Source of the DNA: Paenibacillus_E sp964253085
Lineage (GTDB): Bacteria > Bacillota > Bacilli > Paenibacillales > NBRC-103111
Reading direction: 5' to 3'
NCBI RefSeq assembly: GCF_964253085.1
Contig: NZ_CAXUQH020000001.1
Location: 3,100,001 to 3,164,000 of the forward strand
DNA length: 64,000 nt
Part shown: positions 25,447 to 35,190 of the stretch, in pieces
Layout of the letters: each line of letters opens with the position of its first letter
Numbering within the stretch: the stretch's first letter is position 1
The notes under the pieces: generated by a model
The model's database searches: none
What the model was told of the DNA's origin: nothing
What the model saw: only the letters and a program-made list of their open reading frames with translations
Translations under genes and position numbers: made by a program

Positions 25447-26421
25447 GTGAGAGAGACAGCCGCACCTGCACGACAGGCAGGGCAGACGCGATATCAAGCT
25501 AAGGGAGTTAAGTTTTGGCGGAACTTCTGGCAATTCAGAACGCTGACATTGATGCTAGTACCTGCAGCCCTCGTGCTATTGCTTAATAATTATTTACCGA
25601 TGTTCGGGCTATTCATTGCCTTCAAGAAAATCAACTATGTCGATGGTATTTGGGGGAGTCCTTGGATTGGCTTCGATAATTTCACATTTCTATTTAATAA
25701 TGGATCTTTGTGGCGAATAGTACGAAATACAGTAGGCTACAGCATGACGTTTATGATTGTGAATTTGATTTTATCCGTGGCTATTGCCTTGGCACTCAAT
25801 GAGCTCCGGAGCCGAATAGCGGTTAAGAGTTATCAAAGTTTACTGATTATGCCCCATTTTTTATCGATGATCGTCATTAGTTATCTTGTTTACGCGTTCC
25901 TGCACCCGACTCATGGCTTCATTAACTCCACAGTGATGGAATGGCTGGGTAAAGAACCTGTGTCTTGGTACATGGTGAAGGAATATTGGCCATTCATACT
26001 CACAGTGGTCAGCGCTTGGAAAGGCGTAGGTATTGGTGCCGTCATCTACATCGCAGCGATCGCCGGCATTGATCCTGAGTATTATGAAGCAGCAGTCATT
26101 GACGGGGCCTCGAAGTGGAAGCAGATGATGCATATCACCTTACCTTCTATTATGCCAATTATCATTATCATTACAATTCTGAATATGGGACATGTGTTCA
26201 ATTCAGACTTTGGCCTATTTTACCAAGTGCCGTTGGATTCTGGTGTCTTATATCCAGCCACCGATACAGTAGATACGTATGTGTACCGTGTTTTGACGCA
26301 ACTGAATGATATCGGCATGTCCTCGGCAGCAGCTATGGTACAGTCGGTTCTAGGCTTCATTATGGTATTTCTGACGAATGGAGCGGTCCGTCGAATAAAT
26401 TCGGATCAAGCTTTATTCTAA
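25447..26421 (+). CDS. carbohydrate ABC transporter permease (LplB type)
   Basis: A 324-residue inner-membrane permease with six helices. GTG 25447 lies 8 nt after AAAGGAG; the in-frame GTG at 25438 overlaps that site and is unlikely. The EAA loop is 'YYEAAVIDGASKWKQMMHITLPSIMP' (residues ~214-239), the contact to the ATPase. No ATPase gene is in this locus, as usual for this group, where a shared MsmX-type ATPase elsewhere serves many importers. It forms a heterodimer with the next gene. Confidence 0.92.
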   Translation: MRETAAPARQAGQTRYQAKGVKFWRNFWQFRTLTLMLVPAALVLLLNNYLPMFGLFIAFKKINYVDGIWGSPWIGFDNFTFLFNNGSLWRIVRNTVGYSMTFMIVNLILSVAIALALNELRSRIAVKSYQSLLIMPHFLSMIVISYLVYAFLHPTHGFINSTVMEWLGKEPVSWYMVKEYWPFILTVVSAWKGVGIGAVIYIAAIAGIDPEYYEAAVIDGASKWKQMMHITLPSIMPIIIIITILNMGHVFNSDFGLFYQVPLDSGVLYPATDTVDTYVYRVLTQLNDIGMSSAAAMVQSVLGFIMVFLTNGAVRRINSDQALF

Positions 26422-26445
26422 TTGATTGGATAGGAAGTGAACCAG

Positions 26446-27357
26446 ATGGTCTCCAAATCGTATCGAAGGGAAAACCGAATTTCCCCACTGGCTGAGACGA
26501 TACTTAATGTCATTTTCATCTTATTATCGCTAGCATGCCTACTACCTGTCATTCTCGTCATCATTGTATCCGTCACACATAATGATTCTTTGATCAATGA
26601 AGGATACAGCTTTTTCCCTTCGAAATGGTCGTTGATCGCTTATAAGACCGTATTCAAAGATTTTACGACGATGGCAAATGCTTACAAAGTTTCTATTGGG
26701 ATTACCGTCGTAGGTACCCTATTAAGTGTCTTACTTATGGCTTTATACGCGTATCCCTTATCTCGCAAGGATTATCCTTATCGTACCGTGTTTACTTTCT
26801 TTCTTTTCTTCACGATGTTATTTAATGGCGGAATAGTGAGTCGTTATATGATTTACACCCAGACGCTTCATCTGAAAGACTCTTATATGGCCTTGATCCT
26901 ACCGCTCTTAATCGTTCCGTTCAATGTGATTATTATGCGTACATTTTTCCAGTCAACGATTCATCCCGCATTGATTGAATCTGCGCGAATTGATGGAGCA
27001 GGCGAGCTGCGTATCTTCTTACGGATAGTACTTCCCTTATCGCTTCCAGTGCTGGCGACGATGGCCTTATTCTCAACGATTAATTATTGGAACGATTGGT
27101 TCAATGCTTTGCTCTTCATCAATAAGGAGCATATGTATCCCATACAGTTCCTGATGTTGCGCGTGCTGAAAGATGTTCAGTATATCCGCGAGAATCTGAC
27201 GATAGCCGCTCAGAATCCAGAGTTGCTTAAGAATTTGCCCAATGAGTCCCTGCAAATGGCCTTAGCTTTTATTGCTATGGGACCCATACTGATTGTTTAC
27301 CCATTCTTTCAAAAATATTTCGTCAAAGGTTTAACGGTCGGTGCCGTCAAAGGCTGA
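26446..27357 (+). CDS. carbohydrate ABC transporter permease (YtcP type)
   Basis: A 303-residue permease with six helices. ATG 26446 has AGGAAG 10 nt upstream, while the in-frame GTG at 26437 is too close. The EAA motif is 'LIESARIDGAGELRIFLRIVLPLSLP' (~residues 180-205). The C-terminus 'PFFQKYFVKGLTVGAVKG' is characteristic of the second permease in YtcQ/LplA-type systems. It lies 24 bp after the first permease and 77 bp before the binding lipoprotein. Confidence 0.92.
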   Translation: MVSKSYRRENRISPLAETILNVIFILLSLACLLPVILVIIVSVTHNDSLINEGYSFFPSKWSLIAYKTVFKDFTTMANAYKVSIGITVVGTLLSVLLMALYAYPLSRKDYPYRTVFTFFLFFTMLFNGGIVSRYMIYTQTLHLKDSYMALILPLLIVPFNVIIMRTFFQSTIHPALIESARIDGAGELRIFLRIVLPLSLPVLATMALFSTINYWNDWFNALLFINKEHMYPIQFLMLRVLKDVQYIRENLTIAAQNPELLKNLPNESLQMALAFIAMGPILIVYPFFQKYFVKGLTVGAVKG

Positions 27358-27434
27358 TCACAGTAACACCGGCTGCGAATGCTGCTCGCTTTCGTGAGTC
27401 GTTTCCTATAACATTCAATACAGGAGGGTCCACA

Positions 27435-29000
27435 ATGAAACGTAGAAAATCAGTTTTGCTAGCCCCAATGGCGCTAGCGCTTGGATTAACTGCAGTACTG
27501 CCAGCATGTTCCAGTGATAACAAAGTAAGTACATCTGCAAGTCCAGCAACTGCCGCAAGTTCAGCAGCTCCAGCTAGTCCGAAAGCAACATTGGAGCCTT
27601 ATGATGTTTCTCTCCTTTATCAAGCAAAGCCGATGAAGGACGATGCGCTCGTACAGGAAGAACTGAATAAATATTTAAAAGAAAAAATTAATACAACGGT
27701 CTCCTTGCAGCCAATCGCGTCAGCCGATTATAAGAAGAAAACAGAGTTGATGATGAACACGGGTGAGAAAATGGATCTCGTATTCACAGCTTCATGGCTG
27801 GATTTCTCAGCGAATGTGACAAAGGGTGCCTTCTTGGAGCTCGATACGCTGCTCGATAAATTTGCACCAGAAACGAAAAAAATGCTTCACCCGCTATATC
27901 TAGAAGCACCACGTTATAAAGGAAAATTGTATGCGGTTCCAACGGATAAAGAAATCACACAAGGGAAAGCTTGGACATTCCGGAAGGATATCATTGACAA
28001 GTATCAAATTCCGATCGATAAGATCAATAAGGTAGAAGACTTGGAACCGTATTTTGAAAAAATTAAAAAAGATAATCCGGACATCATCAACAACTATGTC
28101 GCTGGTGGAACTTCTAATGGTGCGAGCTTCATGATGTATGAGTCCAAGTCAAATTATCGTCCGATCGGGCCAACTCCTGCTAAAATGCCGATGTTCTTCT
28201 TGGATTACAAGTCAACGGATATGAAGGTCAAAACTGTGTTGGATCAAGATATTGTTGATTTGAATAAAGCCGATGCAGAAACGTACCGTAAATATTATGA
28301 AAAAGGGTACACCAATGCTGATGCAGCTACGGTAACGACAAATATTGGGGAAATTCGTAAGCAAGGTAAAATTTGGGTGCAATCCACGGTGTGGAAGCCA
28401 GGTTCTGATATCGAATTAAAGCTTACTGACAATTTCGACTGGGTCTCCCACGTTATTGAAGAACCAATCGTAACGACGGATTTGGCAACAGGTTCCATGC
28501 TTTCCATTTCGAGAACATCGAAAAACCCAGAAAGAGCGATGATGGTTCTTAACTACCTTCATACAGATCCTTACGTAATCAACCTTCTTGTCAATGGGAT
28601 TGAAGGCAAACACTACAAAAAAGTAGGTCCAAACCGTATCGAACCGATCAAAGATTCCGGTTATGATAGCCAAGTTTTCTGGGTACTCGGCAACCAATTC
28701 TTGAACTATATGAAACCTGGTCAACCAGACGATCTGTATGACAGCTGGAAGAAATTCAACAACGATGCGAAACGCTTCCCGTTAATTGGATTTGTTTTCG
28801 ATGACACGAATGTGAAGAACGAAATTGCTCAGCTGACTACAATTGTGAACGAGTATAAAGTCATTAGTACAGGGGCGGTTCCGAATCCTTCGAAATTGCT
28901 TGAAGAGCGTAACACCAAGCTGAAAGCAGCAGGACTTGAAAAAGTGAGTGGAGAGCTTCAGAAGCAAATTGATGCATGGTGGAAAGAGAACAAAAAATAG
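27435..29000 (+). CDS. extracellular solute-binding lipoprotein of the ABC importer
   Basis: A 521-residue lipoprotein. The signal peptide ends with the lipobox 'LPAC', giving lipidation at Cys25, then a Ser/Ala/Pro-rich linker to ~residue 50. The sequence resembles LplA/YtcQ-type family 1 binding proteins with a DUF3502-like C-terminal part ('FVFDDTNVKNEIAQLTTIVNEY'). It would capture oligosaccharides for the two preceding permeases. ACAGGAGGGTCC precedes ATG. The ligand is unknown; rhamnogalacturonan or related oligomers are common for this class. Confidence 0.92.
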   Translation: MKRRKSVLLAPMALALGLTAVLPACSSDNKVSTSASPATAASSAAPASPKATLEPYDVSLLYQAKPMKDDALVQEELNKYLKEKINTTVSLQPIASADYKKKTELMMNTGEKMDLVFTASWLDFSANVTKGAFLELDTLLDKFAPETKKMLHPLYLEAPRYKGKLYAVPTDKEITQGKAWTFRKDIIDKYQIPIDKINKVEDLEPYFEKIKKDNPDIINNYVAGGTSNGASFMMYESKSNYRPIGPTPAKMPMFFLDYKSTDMKVKTVLDQDIVDLNKADAETYRKYYEKGYTNADAATVTTNIGEIRKQGKIWVQSTVWKPGSDIELKLTDNFDWVSHVIEEPIVTTDLATGSMLSISRTSKNPERAMMVLNYLHTDPYVINLLVNGIEGKHYKKVGPNRIEPIKDSGYDSQVFWVLGNQFLNYMKPGQPDDLYDSWKKFNNDAKRFPLIGFVFDDTNVKNEIAQLTTIVNEYKVISTGAVPNPSKLLEERNTKLKAAGLEKVSGELQKQIDAWWKENKK

Positions 29001-29022
29001 GAAGAACTAGAGGTGATTACCG

Positions 29023-30375
29023 TTGAAACCCCAGAACCTCATATACACCTTCGTCAGTTATGCTTCCCACTATGATACACCTTGGGGACATGGAACTGCT
29101 GTCGAAGGTGTGGAGCGAACAGCAAGATTAGCCCATGCACATGGGATACCCGTGACATGGATCGTCAACCGAGGCTCAATACCCGTATTGGGTGAGCAAA
29201 TTCGGCAGTGGCATGAGGCTTATGGCGACGATATCATTCTGCAATGCCCTTTCTTTATGGAAGATATGGGGATGTCGAAGGATGCATTGAAAGCGCGTCT
29301 GGAAGCCGATTGGAATCTTGTGAAGGAAGCTTTTCCTTGGGCGACAACGAAGATTGCAGGCAGGGGAAAGATTTACAATGAAGTGATTGAAGTGCTCGAG
29401 GAGCTGGACTTTCAGGGCATGTGGGGCTATTGCTGGGAGCAAGTGTGGTGGGACGGCATTACACATAAAGGGATCCCTTGGGGATCCTGGTATGTGGATA
29501 GTCACCGGTACAAGATCCCACACACTGGCAAAGGAAAAGTTGTCGCATGCGAATGGACAGCACGGGATCTGCATTTGTCTTACCATACAGGAAGTCCTGT
29601 CGTCTATTCGACGGATCCTAATGATGTGCTGCGTGCAGGTTTATGTACCGGGGAAGAGATCACGTATTGGCAGCTATTATTTGATGAATATTTGGCGAAT
29701 ACGGATCACAATGAGCAGGTTTTCTTTCTGCAACAGCAAGAAGCACATGAAATGGAGTTCAGTGATCGCTTTCAAGTGTTTCCGGCTTCACATGTTGAGG
29801 CATGCGAAGGGATGTTGGACCGATTTTTTGCCTATGTTGCACAGTGTGGCGTCACACTTACCACCTTGCCGAAGGCGCTGGCCACGTATCATGAGCATAA
29901 TCAAATCACTGCACCGTCCTATATGTTGACAAAGGATAAACCTATTCGTCCTGAAGTGAACGACTACACGATGACGTTAGGCGGTGTGGCCGCAGGACCT
30001 TGGCCGGATACGTTTTTCTACTATGACAATCAGTGTCAGATGGTATTCGTCAAAGGAGAATGTAAACCGCGGCTTGTCCGCAATTATGTCGGTCAGTGGA
30101 ATATGCAAGACGAATTCGAGGAGAAGATTCCACCGTTATTCATAACGACATACGAGAAAACGAGTGAACGCATCGAGCTTGTCTACGAGATCGGGAACTG
30201 GAAGCCGATGCCGTTCGGTCTGGTGTATTGGGACGAAGAGCTAAGTGACTATGAAATCGAAAGTTGCTCAAGCGAAGTGGAATTGAAAGTGATTAAAGAT
30301 GAACTAGTCTTCCTGCGCTTTAATCTAACCGGAGAGAAACGAACGATACGGTTAGTGCTCCGGAGAAAGATGTAG
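29023..30375 (+). CDS. unassigned protein, possibly deacetylase/GH57-like barrel
   Basis: A 450-residue cytoplasmic protein starting at TTG 29023 behind AGAGGTGA, 22 bp after the binding-protein gene. I do not recognise the family securely. Residues ~1-310 look like a beta/alpha barrel of the NodB deacetylase/GH57 type: 'FVSYASHYDTPWGHGTAVEGVERTARLAHAHGIPVTW', a His/Asp-bearing strand, then 'CEWTARDLHLSYHTG' and 'QQQEAHEMEF'. The last ~130 residues are beta-rich. The normal TFDDG motif of deacetylases is absent. Context says it acts on the imported saccharide. Confidence 0.55.
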   Translation: MKPQNLIYTFVSYASHYDTPWGHGTAVEGVERTARLAHAHGIPVTWIVNRGSIPVLGEQIRQWHEAYGDDIILQCPFFMEDMGMSKDALKARLEADWNLVKEAFPWATTKIAGRGKIYNEVIEVLEELDFQGMWGYCWEQVWWDGITHKGIPWGSWYVDSHRYKIPHTGKGKVVACEWTARDLHLSYHTGSPVVYSTDPNDVLRAGLCTGEEITYWQLLFDEYLANTDHNEQVFFLQQQEAHEMEFSDRFQVFPASHVEACEGMLDRFFAYVAQCGVTLTTLPKALATYHEHNQITAPSYMLTKDKPIRPEVNDYTMTLGGVAAGPWPDTFFYYDNQCQMVFVKGECKPRLVRNYVGQWNMQDEFEEKIPPLFITTYEKTSERIELVYEIGNWKPMPFGLVYWDEELSDYEIESCSSEVELKVIKDELVFLRFNLTGEKRTIRLVLRRKM

Positions 30376-30396
30376 GTAATGGAAGGGCAGAAGGAG

Positions 30397-30426
30397 GGAC
30401 CTCGCGTTTGCGAGGTTCCTTTTTTT
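30397..30426 (+). terminator. terminator of the ABC importer operon
   Basis: Stem GGACCTCGC / GCGAGGTTCC with a GTTT loop and seven T. Confidence 0.88.
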
Positions 30427-30789
30427 GCGCTCTTGTTTTATGAGGGGATAATTAGGATTTCAGTCTTCTTGGGCAAGCTTAGATGGATTTCCTGAAGTTA
30501 ATTCTGGAGTATTTCCGTTCATTTGCAGATTAGATGTACAGTTAAAATTTGTAAATCTCGCTGAAATGAGCTTAAGGGGGTGAAATAGCTACATATTATA
30601 CATTTACATCTGATTTTCGATGAGATTGCTCGATATTACCTGTACTAATTCCAGTTAAACTGTATTGCGGCCCTGAACGGGAGTGGCGCAGGAACCCCAG
30701 AAGTAGGCGAAGTAGCCGCATCTGCCCAACACCCAGAATTGATCACAAGAAGTCGAGATTACATCATCGTTCGATCATCAAAGATTCCG
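30427..30789. other. gene-free stretch before the GH9 gene
   Basis: No open frame with a credible start is present. It holds intergenic repeat copy A (30538-30658), then a GC-richer part with short direct repeats (GTAGGCGAAGTAG) before the GH9 promoter. Confidence 0.6.
30538..30658. repeat. diverged 121-bp intergenic repeat, copy A
   Basis: It aligns without a gap to 50519-50639, with about 81 of 121 positions identical by hand count. Shared blocks include ACAGTTAA at the start, CTACAT, CATTTA, TTTTCGA, CTGTA and CCAGTTAA at the end. No open frame of note runs through it. It may be a mobile miniature element or a structured RNA-type repeat. Confidence 0.6.
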
Positions 30790-30814
30790 TATAATAGAAA
30801 TGTAAGCGATTACC
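30790..30814 (+). promoter_or_regulatory. GH9 promoter -10 box and cre site
   Basis: TATAAT (30790-30795) is followed by TGTAAGCGATTACC (30801-30814), which matches the CcpA operator consensus except at the last base. A bound CcpA would block early transcription, so glucose repression of the cellulase is expected. The -35 is poor, suggesting need for an activator. Confidence 0.65.
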
Positions 30815-30843
30815 AAAATATTCATGCATAGGAGGAATGGTTA

Positions 30844-33800
30844 ATGTCAAGCACCACTCGTATGAAAGGAAGGTCAAGGAGATTTTGGTGCATGTGTTTA
30901 GGTTTGATCCTCGCGTTAAACACCCTCTTGATTTCACCAAGCACAACCTCGGCTGCTGTCACACCGCTGCCAGGCCCAGGGAATCCGCTGCTCTACGACG
31001 ATTTTAATGGTGGGGGCATCTACAAGCAGAATTGGATGAACTGGTTCAACCAAGCGGGCGGAACGGGCACATATTCGAAGACAACCGTCGATTCGCGCCA
31101 AGTCGGGCTATTCACCCAAACGCCAACGTCAAGCTCGTCCTGGGCCAAATTTCAGCCGATGAATGAGACGGTTGATTTGACGGGCTATCGCTATTTGAAC
31201 GTCACCATGAAAAATCCTGGGTATGCGAATTCATTAATACGAGTTGTGGTTGGAGATGGAACAACCAACTATAATTTAACAGCTGGATGGGTTGCCATTC
31301 CAACAACGTGGACGACGAGTCAATTTGATTTGAACGCCTTGACACCAGCTCTGAACAAGAAAACAGCTAGGCTTGAAATTTGGCTCCGTCAATCTGGAGG
31401 TACGTACGGTGAGACGCTGATTGATGATATTTTCGCATCTACGGACAACAGTGGCACCGCACCCACATTAACAGGCAGCATGACGGCTAACTCGGCGAGT
31501 GGCTATAATCAGAACACGTCCTTTACTTTCAAAGCGACGTATACGGATGTAGACAATGAGAAGCCATTTGCTATGCAGCTTGTCGTCGACGATACCCTCT
31601 ACGATATGAGGGAAGAGGATAACGGAGATACTACCTACTCGAATGGCAAAAATTATTACTACATCACGAAGCTGCCCGTGGGCTCCCATACGTATTATTT
31701 CCGAACGACAGATTTGACGTCGAATCAAGTTTCAACTACGATCCAGAATGAGCCTGTCGTTACAAACAGCGCTCAAGTCATCGATGTTACAGTCAGCCAA
31801 GCGGGGTACAACGCTGGTGCTTTTAAAAACGCCAAGGTGACAGCGCAGCTTGCTCTAACGGATACGTCTTATGTCGTAAAGAATGGTGCAACAGTCGTTG
31901 CAACTGGAAATATGACGTACGATGGTTTCTTTTGGAATAAACACGTATATTCGATCGATTTCTCATCCATCACGGCTAGCGGTACGAATTATACCGTTGT
32001 CAGCAATAGCATTTCCTCCTTCCCTTTCGCGATTCAACCGAATATTTGGTCGAATTACAAGGATGAAATGACCGCTTTCTATCGGATCTTACGCGCGAGT
32101 GTGGCAACCTCCGATGCCTATCCTGCTGGATATAGCACGGTAGCACCATCCGCTAATATTTATCATGCAGCTGGTCACTTGGACGATGCCCAATCGGCAG
32201 ATGGCTTGACGCACTACGACTTGACAGGCAGTTGGTATGATGCTGGAGATTACGGTAAATATGGCGGAAACCAATGGGTGGGCAGCGAAATTGCTTTAGC
32301 CTATATCCGACATGCCGACGCAGCCAGCTCCAAGTTTGATAATGACAGCAATGGTATTCCTGATCTTGTTGATGAAGCCGTATTTGGCAGTGAGTATTTG
32401 GTCAAATTCGCGAATCAACTCGGCGGTGAAATGTATGATCTCAAGAACAATGCAAGCTTTGTTCATCCGAGTAAATCGACGGATAACATTAACGGCACAG
32501 CGGATGATCGCAAGCTCTCCGGCTTAGGTGTAGGAGGATCCGCTAAAGCAGCGGGAACGCTTGCTGCTACAGCAAGGGCTATCCGCACAGCGATCGCCAA
32601 AGGTGACATCGCGCCAGCGAAGGTCACGGCTCTCACAACCTTCGCGAACAATTGTGAAGCGGCTGCCGTTACTTTTTACAATTATGTTGTTGCGAATCCG
32701 AACGGGCCTGTAGGTTCTTACTCAACTCGTGGCGGCATTCCGAATTCCAAGCTTCTAGCGGATGTAGAGCTGTATCTGTTGACGAACAACGTAGCCTACA
32801 AAAATGCAGCAACTGCTAATATCAATACACTTGTCTTTACCGATTTGGCTTCAACGAATTATTGGGATATGAGACCGATGTCTCTGGCAGAATTCTATCC
32901 TGTCGCAGATGCCACAACGAAAACTCATATTCAGCAGCTATTGAAACAGCAGGTTGATTACTTTCTATCCTCAACGGACGACACTCCGTATAGCGTACTG
33001 AACCAATTTAAGAATTTCGGAGTGAATGAGCCGCATGCTTCTTATCTTGGCGACATGATGCGTTACTATGAGCTATTCCAGGATCCTGCTGCGCTGCGCG
33101 CGGTCGAGAAGGGAATGTACTGGATTTTCGGGGAAAATCCTTGGAATATGAGCTGGGTTTCGGGTATTGGTTCAGACTTCGTCACTTACCCGCATACCCG
33201 TTTCGATGAGGGTGCTAACTCCAAACTCGGTTCTGGCGTCGTGTTCCCTGGCGCGATGGTCAGCGGACCGAATATGAAGGACACGAAGGATAAAACAAGT
33301 GTAAGTCCTTGGTATGAAGACCGTTCTCTGTATCTGGATGATACAAATCAATGGCGTTACAACGAGTTCAGCATCAGTATTCAAGCAGGCCTTTTGTATA
33401 CGATAATGGGATTGAGTGCGCATTCGACGGCAAGCTCAACAGGCGGTGTGACACCGACGACACTCCCAATTACATCACCGACCATCGGCGATTATGTGCG
33501 AGGTAACGTAACCGTATTTAGCGGTCCTGCAACAGGATTGAGTAATCTTGAATATTCATCCACAGGCACTTCGGGTACATTCTTACCGATGTCCGTTTCG
33601 GGTGCAGTGTATGCAGCGACGATTGACGAAAGTGCGTCAGTTGCCTATGCGAATAAGCGAGTGGACATCCGAGGGACAGATGCAGCAGGTAGACAAAGCT
33701 ACAGCTCAACGCATTACACGGTGGCAGCGCCTCTGCCAGATCCTTCAACACCACTGCTCTATGATGATTTTGGTGGTGGCGGCATTTGGGGATCCGTGGG

Positions 33801-35067
33801 AGGCAGCGGCGAATGGGTAAACTGGTATACACAAAATGGAGGAACAGCGGCATTCGTGAAGACAACGTTGGATGGTTTTACAGTTGGTAAATTCTCGCAA
33901 ACGCCGACCGCTGTTAATTCAAATGCGAAATTCCAACCGTGGCACGACTTCGTTGATTTGTCTGGTTATCGTTATTTGAATTTCAAGGTAAAGAACCCGA
34001 GCTATGCCAATCTCAAGATGAAAATCGAATTAAATGATGGTACGCGCACCTATAACCTGACTGGCGGCTGGATTACAGTTCCGACCACATGGACGGACTT
34101 AGCCTATAATCTAGATACGTTAACGCCAGCTGTGAACAAAAAGAAAGCGACGTTATCCATCTGGTTGAACCAAACGAGTGTTGGTTATGGTGAAATGTTT
34201 ATGGATGAGATCAAAGCTACGAACGTAGCTAGTGGAACGGCTCCGACGCTAAGTGCGATCAGCGTAGATCATGCTTCTGGCGATGCAGCAACAAACTTCA
34301 CATTCAACACAACGTACACGGATGCGCAAAATGAGAAGCCATTCTCTATGGAGCTCATTTTGGATGGCATTGTTCGCCAAATGGAAGCTGTTGATCCGGC
34401 TGATGTAACGTACAGCGATGGCAAAGCTTACAAATATACGACGAAGCTGCCAATCGGTAACCATTCCTACTATTTCCATACGACGGATACGACTTCCAAT
34501 GCGGTAAGCAGCGCCGTACAGTCGGGCCCAATCGTAACGCAACAGTTGCTTCTCAGCGATTTCAACAATGGTCTTGCGACAGGTTGGACACCGACAAGCG
34601 GAACCTGGTCAGTGCAATCCTCGCAATACAGCGGGCAAGCGGGAAATTCCAATAGCTACTCTATTGCTGGTGAGTCTACTTGGACTGATTACACATTAGA
34701 AGCGAAAGTCAACGTAACGAACAACACGAATGGGAACAAAGACGCGGGTTTATTAGTTCGCTATACCGATGCCAATAACTACTACATGCTCTACTTGAAA
34801 AATAATGATCATTCCAGTAGTAGGAAAATGGAACTGGTCAAATCGGTCGTTGGCGTCAAAACGACATTAGCCTACACGAGTCCAAGTATTGCTGCCGACA
34901 CGTTCTACTCGTACAAGATCGTTTTGAATGGCAGCACGATCTCGGTTTACAAAGATGGTGCCCTACAATTTAGTGTTGTGGATACTTCCTTAACCAGCGG
35001 GAAGATCGGGGCACGCACGTATGCGAATACGAAAGCTTACTTCGATGATGTTTTGGTAACTAGATGA
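30844..35067 (+). CDS. large secreted GH9 endoglucanase with duplicated accessory modules
   Basis: A 1407-residue secreted cellulase-type enzyme. The signal peptide is residues 1-38. Then come a carbohydrate-binding-like module (~47-200), an Ig-like domain (~205-305), a CelD_N-type Ig domain (~315-400) and the GH9 catalytic domain (~405-860) with 'DAGDYGKYGG' (Asp466/Asp469 region) and Glu841 in 'YNEFSIS'. An Ig-like linker follows (~870-960), then second copies of the first binding module and Ig domain (~967-1240), and a LamG-like C-terminal domain (~1245-1407). AGGAGG precedes ATG. It should cut beta-1,4-glucans or xyloglucan; the product range is unknown. No S-layer or sortase anchor is seen. 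Confidence 0.88.
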   Translation: MSSTTRMKGRSRRFWCMCLGLILALNTLLISPSTTSAAVTPLPGPGNPLLYDDFNGGGIYKQNWMNWFNQAGGTGTYSKTTVDSRQVGLFTQTPTSSSSWAKFQPMNETVDLTGYRYLNVTMKNPGYANSLIRVVVGDGTTNYNLTAGWVAIPTTWTTSQFDLNALTPALNKKTARLEIWLRQSGGTYGETLIDDIFASTDNSGTAPTLTGSMTANSASGYNQNTSFTFKATYTDVDNEKPFAMQLVVDDTLYDMREEDNGDTTYSNGKNYYYITKLPVGSHTYYFRTTDLTSNQVSTTIQNEPVVTNSAQVIDVTVSQAGYNAGAFKNAKVTAQLALTDTSYVVKNGATVVATGNMTYDGFFWNKHVYSIDFSSITASGTNYTVVSNSISSFPFAIQPNIWSNYKDEMTAFYRILRASVATSDAYPAGYSTVAPSANIYHAAGHLDDAQSADGLTHYDLTGSWYDAGDYGKYGGNQWVGSEIALAYIRHADAASSKFDNDSNGIPDLVDEAVFGSEYLVKFANQLGGEMYDLKNNASFVHPSKSTDNINGTADDRKLSGLGVGGSAKAAGTLAATARAIRTAIAKGDIAPAKVTALTTFANNCEAAAVTFYNYVVANPNGPVGSYSTRGGIPNSKLLADVELYLLTNNVAYKNAATANINTLVFTDLASTNYWDMRPMSLAEFYPVADATTKTHIQQLLKQQVDYFLSSTDDTPYSVLNQFKNFGVNEPHASYLGDMMRYYELFQDPAALRAVEKGMYWIFGENPWNMSWVSGIGSDFVTYPHTRFDEGANSKLGSGVVFPGAMVSGPNMKDTKDKTSVSPWYEDRSLYLDDTNQWRYNEFSISIQAGLLYTIMGLSAHSTASSTGGVTPTTLPITSPTIGDYVRGNVTVFSGPATGLSNLEYSSTGTSGTFLPMSVSGAVYAATIDESASVAYANKRVDIRGTDAAGRQSYSSTHYTVAAPLPDPSTPLLYDDFGGGGIWGSVGGSGEWVNWYTQNGGTAAFVKTTLDGFTVGKFSQTPTAVNSNAKFQPWHDFVDLSGYRYLNFKVKNPSYANLKMKIELNDGTRTYNLTGGWITVPTTWTDLAYNLDTLTPAVNKKKATLSIWLNQTSVGYGEMFMDEIKATNVASGTAPTLSAISVDHASGDAATNFTFNTTYTDAQNEKPFSMELILDGIVRQMEAVDPADVTYSDGKAYKYTTKLPIGNHSYYFHTTDTTSNAVSSAVQSGPIVTQQLLLSDFNNGLATGWTPTSGTWSVQSSQYSGQAGNSNSYSIAGESTWTDYTLEAKVNVTNNTNGNKDAGLLVRYTDANNYYMLYLKNNDHSSSRKMELVKSVVGVKTTLAYTSPSIAADTFYSYKIVLNGSTISVYKDGALQFSVVDTSLTSGKIGARTYANTKAYFDDVLVTR

Positions 35068-35074
35068 TAAAAAC

Positions 35075-35112
35075 AAAAAAACTTCCAGTTTAGTTGACTG
35101 GAAGTTTTTTTG
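35075..35112 (+). terminator. terminator after the GH9 gene
   Basis: AAAACTTCCAG / CTGGAAGTTTTTTT stem with a 9-nt loop; its A and T runs allow use in both directions, though the minus-strand MarR gene ends 79 bp away. Confidence 0.88.
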
Positions 35113-35190
35113 TTGTCACGATGCTGACTGATGGAGACCAACCTGTTTATTTCTCGTAAAAGGATAGTATCCCTAGGATAGGGGAGGATT

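Noticed and set aside
30538..30658. CRISPR array or riboswitch in the long intergenic regions
   Set aside because: There are only two diverged copies 20 kb apart with no spacer pattern, and no known riboswitch core could be recognised.
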